The notes under the pieces are model-generated. The model was not told the DNA's origin. It saw only the letters and a program-made list of their open reading frames with translations, and searched no databases. From positions 1 to 25,819 of the forward strand of contig DAOQQF010000010.1 in NCBI GenBank assembly GCA_035333525.1: a stretch of DNA of 25,819 nucleotides, read 5' to 3'. Source of the DNA: CALMFT01 sp035333525. GTDB lineage: Bacteria > Patescibacteriota > Gracilibacteria > Absconditabacterales > Absconditicoccaceae. Positions 25,738-25,819 of this stretch are shown here, piece by piece (positions within the stretch are counted from its first letter, which is position 1; each line of letters begins with the position of its first letter). Position numbers and translations under genes: made by a program.

Positions 25738-25819
25738 ATGAAAACATTAAGAATTATTATATTAGTGCTGTTGGCAATTATACTTATAGTATCTGCAGTG
25801 TTGCCCTTTTTATGATATC
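25738..25819 (+). CDS. Membrane or secreted protein, N-terminus only
   Basis: Starts ATG 8 bp after the previous stop and runs off the window: MKTLRIIILVLLAIILIVSA, then VLPFLGY. A short basic start with a long hydrophobic stretch indicates a signal anchor or signal peptide. Nothing more can be said. Confidence 0.5.

Noticed and set aside
1..25819. CRISPR array
   Set aside because: No regularly spaced short repeats were seen; the only large repeats are the two elements and the tRNA copies.

Overview
The window reads as chromosome of a low-GC Candidate Phyla Radiation bacterium that uses genetic code 25 (UGA = glycine), as in Gracilibacteria/BD1-5 and Absconditabacteria/SR1. Two independent signs support this. 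Every recognisable gene is interrupted by in-frame TGA at glycine positions and ends only in TAA or TAG. A tRNA with anticodon UCA and a glycine-type acceptor (U73) lies at 18950-19023. All CDS boundaries here are called with TGA as Gly. I cannot tell the two lineages apart from the sequence.

Layout. (1) 1-3504 looks like the edge of a prophage or phage-like element. On the minus strand there is a ParB/Srx-like domain protein leading into a DNA methyltransferase that runs off the window, and a small HTH protein with a long structured leader. On the plus strand there is a short ORF and a complete large serine recombinase (LSR1). (2) 3505-4246 holds a small ORF remnant, a Nudix hydrolase and the terminator that once followed tRNA-Lys(CUU). 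(3) 4247-10730 and 10902-17385 are two apparently identical 6,479-bp integrative elements (offset 6,655), one at the 3' end of tRNA-Lys(CUU) and one at the 3' end of tRNA-Lys(UUU). Each carries a rolling-circle Rep, a secreted membrane-anchored protein, a NYN-domain protein, a 401-aa unknown, a 42-aa ORF and a second large serine recombinase (LSR2). (4) 17381-19023 is a minus-strand tRNA cluster (Lys, Tyr, Ala, Gly-UCA) with partial tRNA copies, a 100-N scaffold gap, a GIY-YIG gene overlapping tRNA-Ala, and two small genes, one for a membrane protein. (5) 19199-23174 is a three-gene plus-strand operon that includes a J-domain-like protein. (6) 23362-25819 holds a ribosomal L10-leader RNA, then rplJ, rplL, rpsB and two membrane-protein ORFs, the last cut by the window end.

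The most interesting point is in the elements. The attachment core (TGGGT) lies inside the LSR2 gene. In the circular form LSR2 would read through into a 61-residue tail, now stranded at the left end of the element. After integration that tail is replaced by about 12 residues read antisense from the tRNA, with the stop codon in the anticodon loop. Integration therefore swaps the recombinase C-terminus. With the Rep gene, the element looks like a rolling-circle plasmid that parks itself at tRNA-Lys genes. The two-copy arrangement could be real or an assembly effect; the nearby N gap is a reason for caution.
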